Notes: generated by a model from the sequence alone, not told the origin. A stretch of DNA of 64,000 nucleotides from Acanthosepion esculentum (GCA_964036315.1 OZ038509.1:34161499-34225498), one strand, 5' to 3'. Counted from the first letter of the stretch, positions 31,847-44,365 are shown. Made by a program: numbers and translations.

Positions 31847-34800
31847 ATTGTTTTCTCGATATACGATTGGTTTGCGAATATATCATTGGTTTGTGTATAT
31901 ATCATTGTTTTCTCGATATACGATTGGTTTGCGAATATATCATTGGTTTGTGTATATACCATTGTTTTCTCGATATACGATTGGTTTGCGAATATATCAT
32001 TGGTTTGTGTATATACCATTGTTTTCACGATATACGATTGGTTTGCGAGTATATCATTGGTTTGTGTATATAACATTGTTTTCTCGATATACGATTGGTT
32101 TGCGAATATATCATTGGTTTGTGTATATACCATTGTTTTCTCGATATACGATTGGTTTGCGAATATATCATTGGTTTGTGTATATACCATTGTTTTCTCG
32201 ATATACGATTGGTTTGCGAATATATCATTGGTTTGTGTATATACCATTGTTTTCTCGATATACGATTGGTTTGCGAATATATCATTGGTTTGTGTATATA
32301 CCATTGTTTTCTCGATATACGATTGGTTTGCGCATATATCATTGGTTTGTGTATATACGATTGTTTTCTCGATATATGATTGGTTTGCGCATATATCATT
32401 GGTTTGAGTATATACCATTGTTTTCTCGATATATGATTGGTTTGCGCATATATCATTGGTTTGTGTATATACCATCGTTTTCTCGATGTACGATTGGTTT
32501 GCGCAAATATCATTGGTTTGTGTATATACCATTGTTTTCTCGATGTACGATTGGTTTGCGCATATATCATTGGTTTGTGTATATACCATTGTTTTCTCGA
32601 TATACGATTGGTTTGCGCATATATCATTGGTTTGTGTATATACCATTGTTTTCTCGATATACGATTGGTTTGCGAATATATCATTGGTTTGTGTATATAC
32701 CATTGTTTTCTCGATATACGATTGGTTTGCGAATATATCATTGGTTTGTGTATATACCATTGTTTTCTCGATATACGATTGGTTTGCGCATATATCATTG
32801 TTTTGTGTATATACCATTGTTTTCTCGATATACGATTGGTTTGCGCATATATCATTGGTTTGTGTATATACCATTGTTTTCTCGATATACGATTGGTTTG
32901 CGCATATATCATTGGTTTGTGTATATACCATTGTTTTCTCGATATACGATTGGTTTGCGAATATATCATTGGTTTGTGTATATACCATTGTTTTCTCGAT
33001 GTACGATTGGTTTGCGCATATATCATTGGTTTGTGTATATACCATTGTCTTCTCGATGTACGATTGGTTTGCGCATATATCATTGGTTTGTGTATATACC
33101 ATCGTTTTCTCGGTATACGTTTGGTTTGCGCATATATCATTGGTTTGTGTATATACCATTGTTTTCTCGATATACGATTGGTTTGCGCATATATCATTGG
33201 TTTGTGTATATACCATTGTTTTATCGATATATATGATTGATTTGCGCATATATCATTGGTTTGTGTATATACCATTGTTTTCTCGATATACGATTGGTTT
33301 GAGCATATATCATTGGTTTGTGTATATACCATTGTTTTCTCGATGTACGATTGGTTTGCCCATATATCATTGGTTTGTGTATATACCATCGTTTTCTCGA
33401 TATACGATTGGTTTGCGCATATATCGTTGGTTTGTGTATATACCATTGTTTTCTCGATATACGATTGGTTTGCGCATATATCATTGGTTTGTGTATATAC
33501 CATTGTTTTCTCGATATACGATTGGTTTGCAAATATATCATTGGTTTGTGTATATACCATTGTTTTCTCGATATACGATTGGTTTGCGAATATATCATTG
33601 GTTTGTGTATATACCATTGTTTTCTCTATATTCGATTGGTTTGCGTATATAACATTGGTTTGTGTATATACCATCGTTTTCTCGATATACGATTGATTTG
33701 CGAATATAGCATTGGTTTGTGTATATACCATTGTTTTCTCGATATACGATTGGTTTGCGCATATATCATTGGTTTGTTTATATACCATTGTTTTCTCGAT
33801 ATACGATTGGTTTGCGCATATATCATTGGTTTGTGTATATACCATTGTTTTCTCGATATACGATTGGTTTGCGAATATATCATTGGTTTGTCTATATACC
33901 ATTGTTTTCTCGATATACGATTGGTTTGCGAATATATCATTGTTTTGTGTATATACCATTGTTTTCTCGATATACGAATGGTTTGCGAATATATCATTGG
34001 TTTGTGTATATACCATCGTTTTCTCGATATACGATTGGTTTGCGCATATATCATTGGTTTGTGTATATACCATTGTTTTCTCGATATATGATTGGTTTGC
34101 GCATATATCATTGGTTTGTGTATATACCATTGTTTTCTCGATGTACGATTGGTTTGAGCATATATCATTGGTTTGTGTATATACCATCGTTTTCTCGATG
34201 TACGATTGGTTTGCGCATATATCATTGGTTTGTGTATATACCATCGTTTTCTCGATATACGATTGGTTTGCGAAGATAGCATTGGTTTGTGTATATACCA
34301 TTGTTTTCTCGATATACGATTGGTTTGCGCATATATCATTGGTTTGTGTATATACCATTGTTTTCTCGATATACGATTGGTTTGCGAATATATCATTGGT
34401 TTGTGTATATACCATTGTTTTCTCGATGTACGATTGGTTTGCGCATATATCATTGGTTTGTGTATATACCATTGTTTTCTCGATGTACGATTGGTTTGCG
34501 CATATATCATTGGTTTGTGTATATACCATTGTTTTCTCAATATACGATTGGTTTGCGCATATATCATTGGTTTGTGTATATACCATTGTTTTCTCGATAT
34601 ACGATTGGTTTGCGAATATATCATTGGTTTGTGTATATACCATTGTTTTCTCGATGTACGATTGGTTTGCGCATATATCATTGGTTTGTGTATATACCAT
34701 TGTTTTCTCGATGTACGATTGGTTTGCGCATATATCATTGGTTTGTGTATATACCATTGTCTTCTCGATGTACGATTGGTTTGCGCATATATCATTGGTT

Positions 34801-35838
34801 TGTGTATATACCATCGTTTTCTCGATATACGATTGGTTTGCGCATATATCATTGGTGTGTGTATATACCATTGTTTTCTCGATATACGATTGGTTTGCGC
34901 ATATATCATTGCTTTGTGTATATACCATCGTTTTCTCGATATACGATTGGTTTGCGCATATATCATTGGTTTGTGTATATACCATTGTTTTCTCGATATA
35001 CGATTGGTTTGCGAATATATCATTGGTTTGTGTATATACCATCGTTTTCTCGATATACAATTGGTTTGCGAATATATCATTGTTTTGTGTATATACCATT
35101 GTTTTCTCGATGTACGATTGGTTTGCGCATATATCATTGGTTTGTGTATATACTATTGTTGTCTCGATATACGATTGGTTTGCGAATATATCATTGGTTT
35201 GTGTATATACCATTGTTTTCTCGATATACGATTGGTTTGCGCATATATCATTGGTTTGTGTATATACTCTTGTTGTCTCGATATACGATTGGTTTGCGAA
35301 TATATCATTGGTTTGTGTATATACTATTGTTGTCTTGATATACGATTGGTTTGCGCATATATCATTGGTTTGTGTATATACCATTGTTTTCTCGATATAC
35401 GATTGGTTTGAGCATATATCATTGGTTTGTGTATATACCATTGTTTTCTCGATATACGATTGGTTTGCGCATATATCATTGCTTTGTGTATATACTATTG
35501 TTTTCTCGATATACGATTGGTTTGCGAATATATCATTGGTTTGTGTATATACTATTGTTGTCTTGATATACGATTGGTTTGCGCATATATCATTGGTTTG
35601 TGTATATACCATTGTTTTCTCGATATACGATTGGTTTGCGCATATATCATTGGTTTGTGTATATACCATTGTTTTCTCGATATATGATTGGTTTGCGCAT
35701 ATATCATTGGTTTGTGTATATACTATTGTTTTCTCGATATACGATTGGTTTGCGAATATATCATTGGTTTGTGTATATAACATTGTTTTCTCGATATACG
35801 ATTGGTTTGAGCATATATCATTGTTTTGTGTATATACC
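31847..35838 (+). repeat. Satellite array: 70 units of 57 bp, each three 19-mers
   Basis: The unit is A (ATTGTTTTCTCGATATACG), B (ATTGGTTTGCGCATATATC), C (ATTGGTTTGTGTATATACC), all variants of one ATTGKTTT-N4-ATATANC monomer. Starting at 31847, the 71st unit position falls at 35839, which equals 70 x 57 plus 2. The only indel I find is a 2-bp insertion near 33230. Common variants are GATGTACG in A, GCGAATATATC in B and CATCG at the C/A joint. Because 57 = 3 x 19, five or six frames stay open for hundreds of codons (up to 1,275 on the minus strand). Confidence 0.98.
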
Positions 35839-35915
35839 ATTGTTTTCTGCATATAGCTTTAGTTTTGCATATACCATTGTTTTCTGCATATATATGTTTG
35901 TGCAGATACAATTGT
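35839..35915 (+). repeat. Diverged 19-bp monomers (right edge of satellite)
   Basis: ATTGTTTTCTGCATATAGC, a TTTAGTTTTGCATATACC-type unit, and again CATTGTTTTCTGCATATA before the pattern dissolves. Confidence 0.8.
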
Positions 35916-36430
35916 TACATACATATATCAATCCGTTTAACCGGTTATCAAGCGTGGGGTGCATACTCTCTCTACTTAGTTTCGTCTTTTCTTCACCGTC
36001 TCTTTTTGCAATTTTCTTGTTTCTTGTTTATCATTTGTATGCGATCCGTTCTTCAAACATTGTCTTAAACCATTATTATTAATGATTCCATTATTTTCTG
36101 ATTTCTTCTTTACATCTATGCATATCTCGTTTTATCTATAATTCCATCTGTCTCTGGAAATGTCTTACAGCCTGTTTTCATTCCGTCTGGGCTTCAATTT
36201 CTGACATTTCCTATTACTCTAGTCTTTCTTCTGCCAGTTCGTCTACAAAATTTGCCAGTCGCATTTCATTCCTTGGCATTGCGTATTCAGTTGGCAGAAG
36301 GATTTCAGATACTTTATATACCATAGTTCAACCAATACAAGGCTCGAGAGTCACTCAGGATAGAAGGTTTCTGTTAAAATGATTATAATAAATGTAAATT
36401 TCTGTTAAAATGATTATAATAAATTTGGTG
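35916..36430. other. No recognisable gene; 31-bp tandem duplication at 36371-36425
   Basis: TTTCTGTTAAAATGATTATA is repeated after 31 bp. The remainder is AT-rich. Confidence 0.5.
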
Positions 36431-36709
36431 CTATATTACTGGAAGAGGTGAGTGTAGGAAGGGGAGATTGTGTGAATAACAAGGAGAGACAACGATTAAC
36501 CCTTGACTTGAAGAAGATAATTTTGTAGTGTTCAGGGAAGCATTTACGTGGGAGTCTGTACACAAAGTAACAGTTCTTGGGGAAATCTCTCTCAGTGGAA
36601 TACGGAGGGAATGAGTTTGATTCGACTGCAGGGATGCAACATTGTGTGTCCTGGTTGTAAAGTTATGGACTGTTAGATCTAAAAAATAGAACTCATTTGC
36701 TATTTTCAA
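36431..36709 (-). pseudogene. CR1/L2-like LINE ORF2 C-terminal fragment (minus)
   Basis: A 92-codon minus frame contains TRTHNVASLQSNQTHSLRIP and LREISPRTVTLC, resembling the TRxHxxxxSNHPHSLRIPF segment that precedes the NSFFPRTxxLWN motif in this LINE group. The LWN part appears frameshifted. Confidence 0.6.
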
Positions 36710-37429
36710 TGGTGACCAAACTTTTTGCTTCTTTTCACATGGAGTCTATTGGCATCATATATTGAGCGCAAAACTTCACAAGTTGTAATTTTTTTAATTA
36801 TAAAATATTGCAAGTTTCTATTTTTAGCTTAAAAAAGGTGTATATATTTCACAGGTTAAACCACTCAGGTATTTTTCTTTCTATTTAACTTGTCTTTTCT
36901 AATTTATTCTTTGCCGACTTTCATCTTCTTCCACTTGATTGGAATTACTTCCATTATTCTTGGAAATCTGTTTCTTCGGGACTTTTGTTAGTTTCTTGCT
37001 GGTTTCTTTTGACTCATTGCATTATTTCTTTGGCAAATGTACCCTCAATGAAACTTTGTGTCAAAAGGATGCTTTTTCCCATGACACTGCTTTTTTTCGT
37101 GACCAATGACGTTTAAAGTGCATTTCCCCAACACCCCGTTCCCGTATCTGTATGAAGCACTTGAACCAGAAGTCGACGATTCCATTTTCACCTAGCACTT
37201 TACATTTAGCGAATGTCCTTGTAGTTTTTTCTTACAATGATCTCTAAATTTATTTCAGTCTCCTCATTCTCTTTGACCTTTCGCAATATACTTAATAATC
37301 CAATCCATAATCTTTGTGCCCCTTTCTGAATTCTCGTAAAATTAACCCCAGAAAACTATTTTTCGTAACATCTAGCTCCATTTCTTCATCAGATTTCCAT
37401 TTGTCTGTCAGTAAAATTGTTTTTTATGT
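36710..37429. other. No recognisable gene
   Basis: T-rich plus strand; it may contain further unrecognisable LINE debris, given the element immediately to the right. Confidence 0.4.
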
Positions 37430-38240
37430 GCCGTGTCTCTTCAGGACGTAGGCGATCATCAGCCTCCACATCTTCCTGTCCCTTGTAGCATTTAATAAGG
37501 TTTGTCTTTTTGTTATTACTCCCAAACCTTGTTTTAACATCCATTTACTCAACCCCCATCAAGTATGTTACGCGCTGCTTTCCTTTGTCTCTCTTTCCCA
37601 TAATCTGTCCTGTGAGTATCAAATTTTCCAAGCCCTACATCCTCAATGCGTGCCTCAGAAACTTCAACTACCTCTTCCTGATGTTAAGTATAAGTTTAAT
37701 TTTTGTTTCCATTTTCTCTAAAACCTCGTTGTTACCCACATGTTCGATCCTTGCTATCCTCAGCATCTTTCTGTAGAATCATTTTTCTGTTGCTTCACGT
37801 CTCTTCATGTCAGTGGAGATTATGCAGTATTTGCCGCTGTACAGAAGGAGAGATATCACGTGTCAGTTCGGTAATCTTTTCTTTGTTTCCAACGAAGTTT
37901 TTCTGTCTCTTAATACTCTGCTTAGCTTTTGGAATGCATCTTTGGCCATCCCGATACGTCTTCGGATTTCAGTGTCGCACTTTTCGTCCTCTGTTAGAAC
38001 ACTTCCCAGATATTTCAATTTTTGTACTTATTTGATCTTAGTATCCCCGATTTGTAATTTGCATTTTGGGCTCACCCCTTTTGCTAACAACAATGCATTC
38101 TGTCTTCTTGAAGACTTACTCTTATACTTAGTCCTTTCTTCTCGCTTTCCTTCGCTACCTTCTGTAGGAGCATTGTTAAACTCTTTTGTCAAGATTGCTC
38201 AGAGCTATGTCGGTTTCTACTGAACCTAATTTTCTTAGTG
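37430..38240 (-). pseudogene. RTE/BovB-like LINE reverse transcriptase C-terminal remnant (minus)
   Basis: On the minus strand around 37900-38080 the frame reads KYLGSVLTEDEKCDTEIRRR, IGMAKDAFQKLSRVL and ETKKRL. About 37740-37850 reads a decayed version of the VWRMLRI-type block (KMILQKDAEDSKD). The order YLGSxxTEDxxCxxEIxRRIxxAKxAF then the MWxxRRMLRI block is characteristic of the connection and tail region of RTE/BovB-like and related LINEs. Several stops and frameshifts are visible. Confidence 0.75.
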
Positions 38241-38879
38241 TTTTGATTAAATTCTTTTGTCTAAATTCTTAGTCGGTTATTTTTTTAAAAACAGTTTTTC
38301 TTAGTTAAAGCCGTTTAATGTAATTCTTTTGTTCTAGCTGCCGAACATTATTTTAGTTTTCATTCAATATTTTAGCAACTCATCATGCAACTGGATTTGT
38401 CCATTATTTTTCCATTTTAGGCTGTGAATTTCAATTAAAGACGATGATGACGCTATTAACTGTATAAATTCCGTACCACCGAAAAGTTTTAAAATATTAA
38501 AAACAAAAGCAATATTAACAATAATTTAAATATGCTCTTTGAAATATGAAGTTCGTTGAGTGTAGAACATATAGGTAATTAATAAGTCAATAAAACTATT
38601 TGGTAATATTCATTCTATAAATAATAATTAAAAATGGCACTATATATATATATATATAAGAATACTAATTGAAAATGCTACGAAATACCGGTCCAATGGA
38701 TTTTGCTAAATTTTACACTTCTCGATTATTTCCTCACGATTATTATTCAATAAAAAACATTTCTGATGTGTCCATTAGAAAAAGTTCTATTCAAACAAAA
38801 ATTACATTTACCAGTTTAAGAAAATGATTAAAAATAGATATTTTAAATATATCTATATTTTTGATATGAGGTAACTATT
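38241..38879. other. No recognisable gene
   Basis: AT-rich with a short (TA)n at 38641-38658. Confidence 0.5.
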
Positions 38880-39131
38880 TACTCTATTTACATTGTTCAG
38901 ACTGTTGTCCTCATCTTTATTGTCATATTCAGGTGATATACGTTGGTATTTCAAACCGAAGTCTTTATTTTGTCCACCGGGGTAGATTGTTCTAATTCCA
39001 CGTGCCGTGCCTTTTCTGGTTATCTCAGTTTCAGTTATTTCCCTTTAGTAACTCAACTCTCCAATGATTTGTTCACCTCTGCTGTAGCCAGGTATTGAAA
39101 AGACAGCATATTTCGGCTTATATTTCTTGCC
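38880..39131 (-). repeat. Penelope-like terminal-repeat family, minus copy
   Basis: ACTGTTGTCCTCATCTTTAT, ATATACGTTGGTATTTC, TAGATTGTTCTAATTCCACG and CAGCATATTTCGGCTTATAT are the inverse of blocks in the plus copy at 52150-52470, in mirrored order. Compared with that copy, the GATGAAGG...GGCCGAAA core is deleted between TGTCATATTCA and GGTGATATACG. Confidence 0.6.
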
Positions 39132-39190
39132 GTATGATGGACTCTCCTGTCTTGTAAAAAATATAGTTAAACGGGAGAGTTCATCATACA
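39132..39190. repeat. Imperfect hairpin, 15 of 16 pairs
   Basis: GTATGATGGACTCTCC pairs with GGAGAGTTCATCATAC across a loop of about 27 nt. Confidence 0.9.
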
Positions 39191-39755
39191 TAAAATAGGG
39201 AGTTACTTTTCAATCACCCTGTATAATAATTTAAAAAACAAGTAAAAACTTTGCAAACAAAACAATATCTTAGTTTTATCGCAATTATCTTTTGATAAAG
39301 GGCAATTGTTTATATCTTCTTATGGAGTTCAGAATAAAACTGTAATTATTTATTTAAAAAAATTTTTTGTGACGTATCTTTATGGCATTGGAAATATTTT
39401 TAGTATCCCAATTATATTTCCGCCGAGAATTCATTAAATTAAAAACGTGGATTTAGTTTGGTTTAATATTTTTTTCATTAAATTATTTGAGCTTAGAAGA
39501 TTGAGGAACTATAATCGCTTATTCTAAGTTTTTTCTCGATTCACTTTTCTTTTCTTCCCCCATTTCTTTACTCCTCGGTCTGTTCTTATATGGCTTTTAA
39601 TATATATCCGTTTTCATTTTTGCATGAAATTAATAAAACAATAAGTACTCATGATTTCTCTGGGTTTTGGTAGATTTTTTAATCCAAGATTTGCCAGCAA
39701 ATATTCGGCTATGTTACTTCTGCTGGTAAAAACAATAAGTCTTTCAAATGCTTGG
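39191..39755. other. No recognisable gene
   Basis: AT-rich; nothing supportable. Confidence 0.5.
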
Positions 39756-40160
39756 CGTCCTGGATAAAACGATAAACTACATCCGACAGAAAAGCCCCTG
39801 ATCAGCAGGTTTTGAGAAGCTTAGGTGGTAGCACCTGTTAGGGTCCGAGATATGTGCAAATTGTGAACCCCCAATCTGGGGTCAAAACACTATGAATGTA
39901 TAAAAAAAGATTTTTATAGTAAAAATACTAGCAATACACTTTTGTGAAAGAAAGAATATTACCAGCAATTCATTATTGGAAAAAATATTACCAGCAATAC
40001 ATTTGGCAATCGACAAAATCCCTCTTTACAAAAATACCTCAATTTAACCTGATCTACAAATAGATTTCTTACAAAGATAATATATTCTATACATACGAAC
40101 CTATCCTGAAAATCTTGTCGGCATTAAATAACCCATTCAGGTTGATATACCGTAAAACAG
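39756..40160 (+). repeat. Dispersed repeat family R1, copy 3
   Basis: GTCCTGGATAAAACGATAAA, CTACATCCGACAG, TAGGTGGTAGCACCTGTTAG, four or five ACCAGCAATACATT-type subrepeats, then CATTAAATAACCCATTCAGG and TTGATATACCGTAAAAC. Confidence 0.8.
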
Positions 40161-41795
40161 TATAAACCAAATCAATCAAATGCCAGGAAGATTATTATGA
40201 TAGAATAAAATCGTTGTAATCTTCGGGAGTTTTTATCTGAACATGCCGCCCGATTTTCAAAAATTGCGCAGTTGTTATCCAAATCGACACGTTTCAAATC
40301 TGATAGGAATTTTCGTAATATATTTGTGATATATAGATGGATTAGAATTAATAAAAATCTTCTTTTCACGAAACCTAACCCAAATCACACGTAAAACAAC
40401 CACCTTGTTGTCAATTCATACACCCAACCGAATACTATTTACCTCAACTTTGTTCTTTGTATAATTGAACTGTAGGGATTTCTGTAAAACTTTTGGTCTT
40501 ACTGAGTAGCTTCCCTTTAGGATTCATGTTGAATATAAAATGGACACAATTTTATTTGGTGCAAACGAAAGAAAGCATTTGTTTGTATTTCATTGCATGT
40601 TTCATTGCTAACACAGCAACTCCCTGTCGACTGTTTTGTGAGCAGTTAATAACAGGAAAATGAGTACAGATCTCATTCACATCACGTTGGTTACACTTAA
40701 TCATTTTTATGCAAATGATAGACGAGGTAATATATTGACTGACTAGTAAAGATTACTGGTTGGAAAATGGAGCAAGGCAGCAGTTCATTAAATTCACAAA
40801 AAAATAAGACGTGTATTTTTCTACAAATTACAACTGCTGTCTTGGGTTTATCTAAAAAAAAGCTCGAAAATGCATTTTAAATAATTTATATGCCTTCTTT
40901 GAACTAAAATCTTGGTACAGTTTGAGAGAAAAGGACTTAAAGCTAATCTGAATTAGAAGAAAAATATTTTTTGTAAATAAATAAACTTTTTAAGCATTTA
41001 AAAAAAATTGACACGATTTGTCGTCACTCATCGAACCTCCATTGTATACGACAATTGTAAACAAGAAATTTAAACATCATTTTAAAATCTAATATTTGTC
41101 CTAGAGATGTGTTTCAATATCTATTTGTAAATTTAAGGATTAATTAATTGCATTTTCTAAATGTATTACTTACTAAAGTAAAATTTGCCTTGAATAAAGA
41201 CGTTTTTTTTATATACGGTAGCCTGTGAGATCAACAGATATGATAAAAACCGTGTAATTTCATCCCAGTCCTAAAAATTAAATATACCAGCTGAAGAAAT
41301 ACGGTAGACCAGCAGCGCAATAATCAAGAATTTGCTGTTTATGTTTGAAAATTAATTTTCATTAACGATATATAATTAATTAAGAAATATATATTTTTTA
41401 TTTTATGCGTTTATATTAAACTCAGTATAATGAATAATTTTGAAGGCACAAAAATATAGCGTAAAATTAATTTGGGTTACATTACATGTAAACAAAAAAA
41501 CATTTTATTCTCTGAGTAAATTTTACAAATTTACAGAGTAATGTATGTTTTTATGAATGAAATAATCGTCGTAATTCTGAAAACTTTCTTAGTGGCGAAG
41601 GCAACAATTTATGTATGAAAAATACGACAAAGATTTGTTTGTAAAATAATAAAAACTTAAAAGAACAACTTACTTTAATTACTAGAGTAAGTATTGGTTT
41701 TTCTTGTGTACAAGAATCTGCGAATAAATACCGGAAAAGAGAGACACACAAAAAACAAAAAAAAAAAACAGCCATACCGTTGGATCGGAATATAC
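40161..41795. other. No recognisable gene
   Basis: 1.6 kb of AT-rich DNA with no domain, RNA or repeat that I can support. This is one of the few stretches without obvious mobile-element debris. Confidence 0.5.
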
Positions 41796-41865
41796 AAAGA
41801 TACAAAACACAAGATACAAAACACAAGATACAAAACACAAGATACAACATTCAAGATACAAAATC
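41796..41865 (+). repeat. 14-bp tandem repeat (AAGATACAAAACAC)
   Basis: About 4.5 copies, the last two diverged (CAACATTC). Confidence 0.95.
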
Positions 41866-41924
41866 TGACTGAACGAGAGACAAATAAGATTAATATATAT
41901 GATACTCTTCCGATATTGAATCGT

Positions 41925-42370
41925 CGTCGGCACCCACTCACACCGAGCATCGGGATCGTCTTCCTCTCTCCTTATTCCCTTTCGCCCTTCTGGCGGAGAT
42001 AGTGGAGATTATTGTGAAGGCCTAGCCTAATGCTGAAGAGTTGTGAGCGGGTGTCACAAAGGAGTGTCGGTGGTAGGCACGGCTGGGCTAGTGTGGCCCT
42101 CCAGACGGCACGTCACTGATACTCTTCATGGTGATGGTTGTTTTGGGCCTCCGCATAGCCTCTTACCGATAGTGAGTTCTCCAAACAGGATGATACGTGA
42201 TAGTCGAGAGGGTAGCATTGTGGACACGTGATCCGCCCAGTGAAGGCGATGTTGAACGATGTTAGCCTCGATGCTGGGGAGAGATACCCGAGAGAGAAAC
42301 TCGTTGTTGGTGATGCGAACGATTCTTCGGAGCTTCGTTTGTTGGAACCGTTCTAAACGTTTGAGATAGT
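41925..42370 (-). pseudogene. LINE ORF2 C-terminal fragment (Jockey/I-like type, minus)
   Basis: The minus strand around 42370 down to 42040 reads LKRFQQTKLRRIVRITNN, EFLSRVSLPSIEANIVQHRL, HWADHVSTMLPSRLSRIILF and GELTIGKRLCGGPKQ. This matches a common LINE tail with the order LxxFQxRCLRxIxxI, LPSIEAxxxxxxLRWAGHVxRM, SRxPKxxLYGEL, GKRxxGxxxKRxKD. A stop follows and the end is decayed. Confidence 0.75.
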
Positions 42371-42656
42371 GAATAATAATCAGTCAAAGCAAGATATCAA
42401 AATTATTTAATTTTTGTACATCCATACCAAAACTAATCTAACAGTTGCTAAAAGGATAAAAATAAAATTCGTTTAAAAAAGGTTCATACTCAAAAATGGC
42501 ATTAAACTTTACATTTTTTGAATCTTCAGACATCTTTATTTAATAGAAGAAACTATTTTTTCTGTTTTCTATGCATATTTAGTTATTATGCATATGTGTA
42601 CAGTTAATTATATGAAAAGTATATTTATTCACTGTACACACACATATATATGTATA
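42371..42656. other. No recognisable gene
   Basis: AT-rich spacer. Confidence 0.5.
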
Positions 42657-43506
42657 GGGTGCGATGGGTAAATTGTCAGCATTTTATATTTTAATTTCGC
42701 GTATAAATTGTTTATTTTTTATTTTGCCGAGTGCACAGTATAGTAGTTTCAGCTAGGCACCGTCAGTTAGAAAAGAAGAAGCATGTCGCCATTCACTCCG
42801 CCAGAAATTTGGAAACGGCATGCTGTGTTTCTTGGCATTCACTCCGGAAGCTCAGATACGAACATCTCAGAGTGTTTGGGTGTCAATCTGTGGACAGTGC
42901 AGAGGATTCGGAAAGAGTTGGATGATATATCCAGTTAATATCATGGAGAGATCACTAGTGATGGCGACGCTATGCCACCATTCATCTTCCCACGGGACTC
43001 AATGCGGAGGCTTACATAAAATGTGTTGAGGAGGTAGTGCTGTCTGGGTCAAGATGGTGGCTGCTAGAAGACCCTATGTCTGGCAACAGGACTCTGCATT
43101 TTGCCACACAAACAGGAGATCCCAGTCATGGCTGTCAGACAATTTCTGCGACCACGTCACACCTTACATCTGGTCACCTAACTCCTTAAATTGCAACCCC
43201 CCACATTGATTATTATGTGTGGGGCGCATTTGTACGAGACGGCAACAAAACTCCTTGTCGCACCAAAGATGAACTGAAGGCAAGGATTATGGCAGCATTC
43301 AGCAACTTCAACAAGGAGACCGTCCAGAAGAGTTGCAGGAGATTCCGAAGTCTGGAGGCCCTGGTTGAAGCCAATGGCGATTTTATTGAAAAAAAATTTA
43401 CTCTTTAGAATTTTATATTTTTGTGTAATTTTGGTAAATATATCTGTTAAAATGAGATATCAGTGTTTTCGCAATTTAGACGGCCATTTATTCATCGTAC
43501 CCTCTA
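42657..43506 (+). mobile_element. mariner-like element M3, best-preserved copy
   Basis: The left TIR (GGGTGCGATGGGTAAATTGT) and the inverted right TIR (read inward: AGGGTACGATGAATAAATGG) lie next to TA on both sides. Length is about 848 bp. Plus-strand frames give, in order, EIWKRHAVFLGIHSGSSDTN, a VNLWTVQRIRKELDD helix-turn-helix-like segment, the SRWWLLEDPMSGNRTLHFAT region (equivalent of the family QQDSAPxH block) and DYYVWGAFVRDGNKTPC with KDELKARIMAAFSNFNKETV through FIEKKFTL. At least three frameshifts break the transposase, so it is a pseudogene. Confidence 0.85.
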
Positions 43507-44115
43507 TAGGGGAAAACGTTATATAAAATTTTATATATGAAGAACAGTTAGAGAAAAATCTATGACAAAAATGGAAACGATTTTCACTTTAGTAAGATGA
43601 AATCCTATAGAACGAAACGCGTCACACGAAAAAAAATTTCCACTTTGTCATAGATATATGTATTTATTTATTTTATTTTATTTAACGTTATTTTTAGTGG
43701 ATACTTGTATTAGAGTAGACGCTCCGTTTAAAGTGATAAAAATCTGTCTGATACATTCTAAATATTAATTCTAAAAATTCACTTTTTTAAGTTTAGATAC
43801 GAAACTGTGTAGATATGAAAATTTCGGGAGCTCTATGGCGAGAGAAGTTTCGCTTAAAGGTACATTTCGAGACTTGGCTGACTAACTTGTTCTTTGTTGG
43901 TCAAAAAGCATTGTATTTAGAGATAGCTCCCTCTGCCCAGAGGGATGCCGGTTCGAATCATATTAGCGAGCGTAAATTTTAATTTAATAAGATATCAAGC
44001 AACCATAAAGAAAATATGATGAATTATGTTTACACTGGAATTTCCGAGGGATAATGGAAACAGAGATGTTATACCCATAGACACTCCTTTACTCATCCTA
44101 AACTAAAATACCAAA
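43507..44115. other. No clear gene; weak B-box near 43955
   Basis: GCCGGTTCGAATCATATTAG near 43950 resembles a B box, with GAGATAGCTCCCTCTGCCC upstream, so a decayed tRNA-derived SINE is possible. The rest is AT-rich. Confidence 0.35.
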
Positions 44116-44119
44116 TAAC

Positions 44120-44365
44120 CTTTTGAAAAAAATTTGGGAATTGAGGGCAAAAGATCTGAATCCCCAGAGAGATTAGAAAATTATAGGTTTATCTCATACT
44201 CCTAATCGTCTTAGAGATAGGTACAGTCTATGTTTAGAGGAAAAAATTAAAATAATAAAATACAAAAATCAATGCGAACTATTAAATCAAAGGAATGAAC
44301 TAGAGTTAAAATGTAGACGTAGAAACAGGTTTAAACTTATACAAGAACATAGATCTTACCTTATT
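44120..44365 (+). pseudogene. Penelope-like element ORF, C-terminal tail after GIY-YIG
   Basis: The plus frame reads KIWELRAKDLNPQRD, a stop, then RDRYSLCLEEKIKIIKYKN, QCELLNQRNELELKCRRRNR and FKLIQEH before terminating near 44363. The order SKxIWxLKxK, then CxLCLxEKxxII, LLNKRxELxxKCRHxNKF is, to my recollection, the tail following the GIY-YIG endonuclease in Penelope-like elements. The first Cys of the CxLC pair is Tyr here and a stop is present. The upstream RT is absent. Confidence 0.6.

Noticed and set aside
32025..35852. 1,275-codon minus-strand ORF and companion plus-strand ORFs as genes
   Set aside because: They arise because the satellite unit is a multiple of three. Several frames are open at once on both strands, and variants are not biased to silent positions.
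31640..35915. CRISPR-like array
   Set aside because: No unique spacers; it is a head-to-tail satellite in a eukaryotic context. The same applies to the 63-bp and 15-bp arrays.
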